From contig CASHSZ010000098.1 in assembly GCA_949358305.1 (NCBI GenBank), positions 1-33,800 of the forward strand: a DNA stretch of 33,800 bases. Direction: 5' to 3'. This stretch comes from Strigamia acuminata. Taxonomy: Eukaryota; Arthropoda; Chilopoda; Geophilomorpha; Linotaeniidae. Below the pieces are notes generated by a model. The model worked only from the letters and a program-made list of their open reading frames with translations, did not search any database and was not told the origin of the DNA. Positions 30,024 to 33,800 of this stretch are shown here, piece by piece. Made by a program: the position numbers and the translations under genes. Every line of letters begins with the position of its first letter. Position 1 is the stretch's first letter.

Positions 30024-30807
30024 GTCCACGTCGAGTCTGGTTCGAGTGGACTCTGACAAAACAGCGAAGCTACTCGAATTCTCGACGTCAGTGTGTTTGG
30101 TGTCGTCGTTGTTTCGGTCACACGAGTGGCGCCCTCTTCACGTCCGCGCGGAGAAACGCTAAAAATTGCGGACAGCGTTCCAAAACAATCAACGGTCATT
30201 CACAGCGAATTACTAATCTGACAATAATTTCGGTGTTCTTGGTGTTGTTTTTGATTACGGTGTTGTTCTTTTTAACAATCAAGCATGGTTCTGCGTTTAA
30301 AACACACCGATTTTATTTCTTTTTGTGCTTGTTTGTTTTTTTTTTGTTTTTTTTTTTTTAATTTTATTAGATTTCAAACAGTTTTCCGGATCGAAACTAA
30401 TTTTTTTTTTTGCTTATATTTAATACTTCTGATAAAAAATAATAATTTATATTTTTCTGAGTTTACAACTTGCAGTTTTATTTTAGTTTTGGTGTGGTAG
30501 CATTTAATATTTGCGTGTTTGTTTGTTTGAATCTCGATTAGTCTGGTATAAAAGATGTTATGTTATGTTTGTTTATTTAATGCTGAATTTTAACAATATT
30601 GATTTAAAAAAATAATCGATAGATAATTTAACATGTGCATGTTAATTACAAACGAGTTTTAATGATTAAATATGATTATGAAAATTAAAATTAAAATTGA
30701 AAACGATTTGAAAAATTAAAAATGATTTATTCACAAAAAAATAAAGAAATATATATATATATATATAAAAACGAGTTGTTTACAAAAAAAAAAAGGAAAA
30801 AAAAAAA
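30024..30807. other. No gene seen
   Basis: AT-rich sequence with T runs and a short TA repeat (30750-30768). The reverse complement of AATAAA at about 30725 may serve the minus-strand gene at 30808. Confidence 0.4.
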
Positions 30808-31225
30808 TTAAAAATTAAAGTGACGAGTTGCCATCTCGGCCGCGAACAAAGTTGCCCGTCGCACCTCCTCGGCTGCTTCGGATGAGGCTACGGCGGCATC
30901 GACAGCCTCTTCAATGGCGGCCACGACGTTGGGGTCAGTGACGTTGGCCGACGCGACGACCCCTGCCACCGCCGCCACCGACTCCCGTGTCGCTCTGGTC
31001 GACTGCGACAGAGTCATGGCCGCTGCGGCAGCCGCCGTGGCCACCATGACCAAGGACAACGCCGGGTCCCGCACTTGGGCGGCAAACTCAACCGACCCGG
31101 TCGCGCGCGCAGTTGCACGCGCGCGTCCTTCCGGCCTCCGCCGACGCACGAAGTGCCGCAATTCGATGTCGCATTATCGGCGGCCGTGGTGGCGGCGGAA
31201 GGCTGCAACAAAGAATAAATAAATA

Positions 31226-31260
<35 letters not shown>

Positions 31261-31438
31261 CGACCAATCGTGTCAATTTGCAATTTACTCACCTCGGTTG
31301 GGCGTCGCGTCTAAGTGCGAACTGCTGAGGGCGGGGTAGGGGCGACGCCCACATCTCGTTAATCGAGGGGACACCCCTCCACGCCGCCCTACCCCGTCCT
31401 CGGATTCGACGCGATCGTTCATCATCACTGTCTGCCAT
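30808..31438 (-). CDS. Two-exon Arg/Ala-rich protein, exon 2 frame uncertain
   Basis: Unrecognised. Exon 1, 31438-31293, has its ATG directly after TTTCCTAG and reads MADSDDERSRRIRGRGRAAW, ending DAQPR at a strong donor (GTGAGT, phase 2). The next acceptor TTGTTGCAG gives exon 2 from 31202. Read in phase it encodes a Pro/Arg-rich stretch and stops after 37 codons. The long open, GC-rich-codon frame is a different one: Ala/Val/Glu-rich (VMVATAAAAAAMT, then AAIEEAVDAAVASSEAAEEV) and ends HFNF at 30808. Using an internal AG (CGGCGGAG, about 67 nt downstream) would join exon 1 to that long frame exactly, but it has no pyrimidine tract. So either an alternative acceptor or a frameshift is involved. 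The Ala-rich part is probably helical. Confidence 0.45.
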
Positions 31439-31457
31439 CTAGGAAACAAAAATATAA

Positions 31458-31588
<131 letters not shown>

Positions 31589-31599
31589 ATAAAAGATAA

Positions 31600-32074
31600 T
31601 AAAAGTTGAACGAAATAAGCGGAGAAGAAACTTGAGTCGAAGCTGGGATGCATGTTGACGGAACATATAAACCCGATGTCGGCAATAACACTGCACCGAG
31701 GATGATTTAACAACTTGAAATTGGAAATTCTGTTTGTTTTGAATTTTTAAATTTACCGTCTATTTGTTTGTTATTTTGATTGATTTTGTAGTGTTTTGTT
31801 TTGCGTTGTTCGGTCAGGCTAGATTGGACGTTGGTTTTCGAGTTATTGTGCCACAGTTGTTGCCGAAATCTGGTATGTATGTCGCGTTCCGTCAACGCGG
31901 AGGCGAGAAACACTCGCTACGCTTCATCGCGCCCGTCTGTCTAATTATTTGTTTGTTTGTTCGCTCCTCCTCAAATTCGTCTATCGAACAATTGTTCAAA
32001 CCCTCGATCGATAAATTGCCGAATTGATTCAATTCGGACAAATTCCCTCCGGAAACAATCGATTGTTTACTTAC
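31600..32074. other. Inferred leader intron of the 31438 gene; no separate gene seen
   Basis: Lies between a minus-strand donor at 32074/32073 and the TTTCCTAG acceptor at 31440. Open frames are short and unremarkable. Confidence 0.3.
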
Positions 32075-32170
32075 GGTAAATGCGCGAGTCGAGGTGCTTC
32101 GTTTGCTTCGCTGTGGTTAATGGTTCCGACACCGGGTTAAACGCGTCGCTAGCGTCGCGTGTATACAACC
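32075..32170 (-). promoter_or_regulatory. Possible non-coding first exon of the 30808-31438 gene
   Basis: A minus-strand donor CATTTACC then GTAAGTAAAC ends a GC-rich stretch. No CGCCAT motif is seen here, so support is weaker than for the other first exons. Confidence 0.25.
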
Positions 32171-32333
32171 GCGCGTGTTTGAAAAATAAAATGGGTGAAA
32201 ATTAAAGAAAAAATATTTATTGGTGAATTATTAAAATAATTGATAAATTAATTAATTAAAAGAAAAAGAAAAAGAAAAAAAAAAATAAAATAAAATAAAA
32301 TAAAATAAAATAAATAAATAAGTTTGGCCGTTG

Positions 32334-32413
32334 CCGCCATCTGTCGCGTGGACTCATCCACTCACTTGCTCACACTCGCTCACTGTCGACCAACCGTGTG
32401 AGAACGTTAAAAG
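32334..32413 (+). promoter_or_regulatory. Promoter motif and non-coding first exon of the 32909-33458 gene
   Basis: CCGCCATCTGTCGCG at 32334 and donor GTTAAAAG then GTAAGTTAACCATTT at 32413/32414. The boundary matches the paralogue's at 7192. Confidence 0.5.
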
Positions 32414-32908
32414 GTAAGTTAACCATTTCACATATTCACATACACACATACACACACAAAACTCGCCCACCCGCACTCCTAAATGCACGTCCAAACACGC
32501 GCCCAAACGCATATCCACGTGGAATTTGGCGAGCCACGCGCGTAGCCATTTTTTATTTTTCCGCCCCACGTTGTTGTTGTCGTCGCCGCCAACAGAAACC
32601 AAGCGATATTGAGTTTAACGTCTCGCGCGGGGTTTTTGTTTTCTCTTTTTTCGGGAATTCCCGGTTCCCAGTACCGGAATAGCGTCTTTTCTTTCTTTTT
32701 CTTTTCGTCATAAATTATCGTTTTTATCAATTTTTTAGTCAGTCAAAAGTGGCCATTCTCGTTATTGAAACGTAATAAAATATAACGTTTCGTTGACAAA
32801 AATGGCGTCTCGATTTCCAGGTTCCCGACATTAAAACCATAATCCCGCGTGTTTTGTTTTCACTTTATTACTTTTTTTTTTTTTATTTTTTTTTTCATGG
32901 AAGAAAAA

Positions 32909-33458
32909 ATGGAACCCACCATGTCGTCTCCTGTCTCCATTTTGCAGTGCGTCGACTATAAGTCGCCGCCGTCGACGATCGGTAGTTCCCCGCCGCCGTC
33001 GACGATCATTTGTTCCGGGGCGTCTAATAAACGTCGCTCGGTGGATTCGAAGAAAGCGGGCACTCCCGCAAAAAGAAGAAGGGTCAGTATTCTATCAAAA
33101 TTATCGCCCACCTATTTATTTGTGTATTCGTTAATTCTCTTTCCTCGTTTTTCAGAGGTCGCTCTTGACACCAAGGACACCAGGTGCCAAGAAGGTGGAA
33201 AGAATAGTTGCGGACAAGATTGAGAAGGCGGTGATGAAAAGGATGAGGAGGATCGAGAAGACGGTGGCAAAAGGATTCGAGGAGATGATGGCAAGAACGG
33301 AGAGAGTTGTGTTGGGTATGGAAGCGAGGTGGCGAGAGCGCCTGGAGAAGATCGAAGAGGAGGAGGAAAGCGAAGGCGATGGAAAAGAAGATGGCGACGG
33401 GAGGGGAAAGGATGCCGGAAAGACTATCAACGACAGTGATGTTTCGATGGAGTATTAG
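32909..33458 (+). CDS. Two-exon coiled-coil protein, family copy 3
   Basis: Exons 32909-33082 and 33156-33458, phase 0, 158 aa. The start at 32909 is chosen because TTTTTCATGGAAG ends a splice site five nt before it, just as in the copy at 7905; an in-frame ATG at 32897 lies inside that splice signal. Exon 1 contains a duplicated PPSTI segment and ends in a basic cluster (NKRRSVDSKKAGTPAKRRR). Exon 2 starts RSLLTPRTPGAKK, continues as a charged coiled coil (KIEKAVMKRMRRIEKTVAKG, then ERLEKIEEEEE), then an acidic Gly-rich linker, and ends DSDVSMEY. Copy 1 ends DLSMEL, so the last residues are conserved. AATAAA at 33730-33735 is the likely 3' signal. Function unknown; nuclear location is inferred. 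Confidence 0.72.
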
Positions 33459-33577
33459 GGGGGGGAGGGGGTGCGCCTAAAGGAACAAAACTTTATTTGC
33501 TGTTCAGTTTATTCATTTATTCGGTTCATTCGTCCATTTATTTATTTATTTGTCTGTTTTGCAATTGTTTCACTTCG

Positions 33578-33584
<7 letters not shown>

Positions 33585-33616
<32 letters not shown>
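33585..33616. repeat. Microsatellite (GT)n
   Basis: About sixteen GT units in the 3' untranslated region of the coiled-coil gene. Confidence 0.95.
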
Positions 33617-33620
<4 letters not shown>

Positions 33621-33729
33621 TCTCTTTCCTTTTTCTCAAATTATGGAAAAAGTTTGTAGAATTTTATTTTCGTTCGGTCCATTAAACTAATGCATTCGAT
33701 CGATTCAGTGTGACATTTTATTAAATTTG

Positions 33730-33735
33730 AATAAA
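33730..33735 (+). terminator. Polyadenylation signal AATAAA
   Basis: First canonical signal after the stop codon at 33458, about 270 nt downstream. Confidence 0.4.
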
Positions 33736-33800
33736 AGATGTGAAAAAATGGATAAAACGCAATAATCGCGCGCGTGACCGAGCGCCTAATTGCGTGACCG

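Noticed and set aside
30914-31222. Plus-strand Ala/Thr-rich 102-aa frame
   Set aside because: Mirror image of the GC-rich minus-strand exon; no splice or polyadenylation support on the plus strand.

Overview
The window reads as nuclear DNA of an animal, most likely an invertebrate. Spliceosomal GT/AG introns are everywhere. Exons are GC-rich while introns are T-rich and packed with TTTA repeats. There is an animal-type thymidine kinase, a MULE DNA transposon and a relic of Hsp90. I cannot name the species. Nothing looks bacterial and there is no coherent viral genome.

Layout. (1) 1-1160: a small five-exon gene with tandemly duplicated 78-nt exons. (2) 1500-3745: copies of a diverged ~1 kb repeat, including a nearly perfect duplicate spaced exactly 1000 bp apart. 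(3) 4137-5410: thymidine kinase, convergent with a minus-strand five-exon gene (5654-6541) that also carries duplicated 78-nt exons. (4) 7135-8496: the first of three two-exon coiled-coil genes. (5) 9642-13843: an intact 4.2 kb MULE transposon with long terminal inverted repeats, a 9-bp target duplication and an intact 782-aa transposase; a paralogous empty site lies at 15.7 kb. (6) 14768-15311 (minus): a retropepsin-like protein lacking the catalytic Asp-Thr-Gly. (7) 15395-17450 and 18905-21560: more ~1 kb repeat units. (8) 17563-18575 (minus): second coiled-coil gene, with an Hsp90 fragment beside it. (9) 21.7-22.95 kb: uncertain minus-strand exons. (10) 24117-29805: a 12-exon gene for a ~960-aa acidic nuclear-type protein with a coding minisatellite, two zinc-finger-like motifs and a basic tail, followed by a thymidine kinase fragment on the minus strand. 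(11) 30808-31438 (minus): an Ala-rich gene. (12) 32334-33735: third coiled-coil gene.

How it fits together. Apart from the kinase, the transposase and the retropepsin-like gene, I recognise none of the genes. They share a style: a short non-coding first exon, often with CGCCAT 50-90 nt before the first donor; a 3' splice site 0-15 nt before the start codon; conserved intron phase within each family; and charged, low-complexity, basic/acidic proteins. This suggests locally expanding, fast-evolving, probably nuclear protein families growing by gene and exon duplication among segmental repeats. All exon structures are inferred by eye from splice consensus and frame continuity; there is no transcript evidence.
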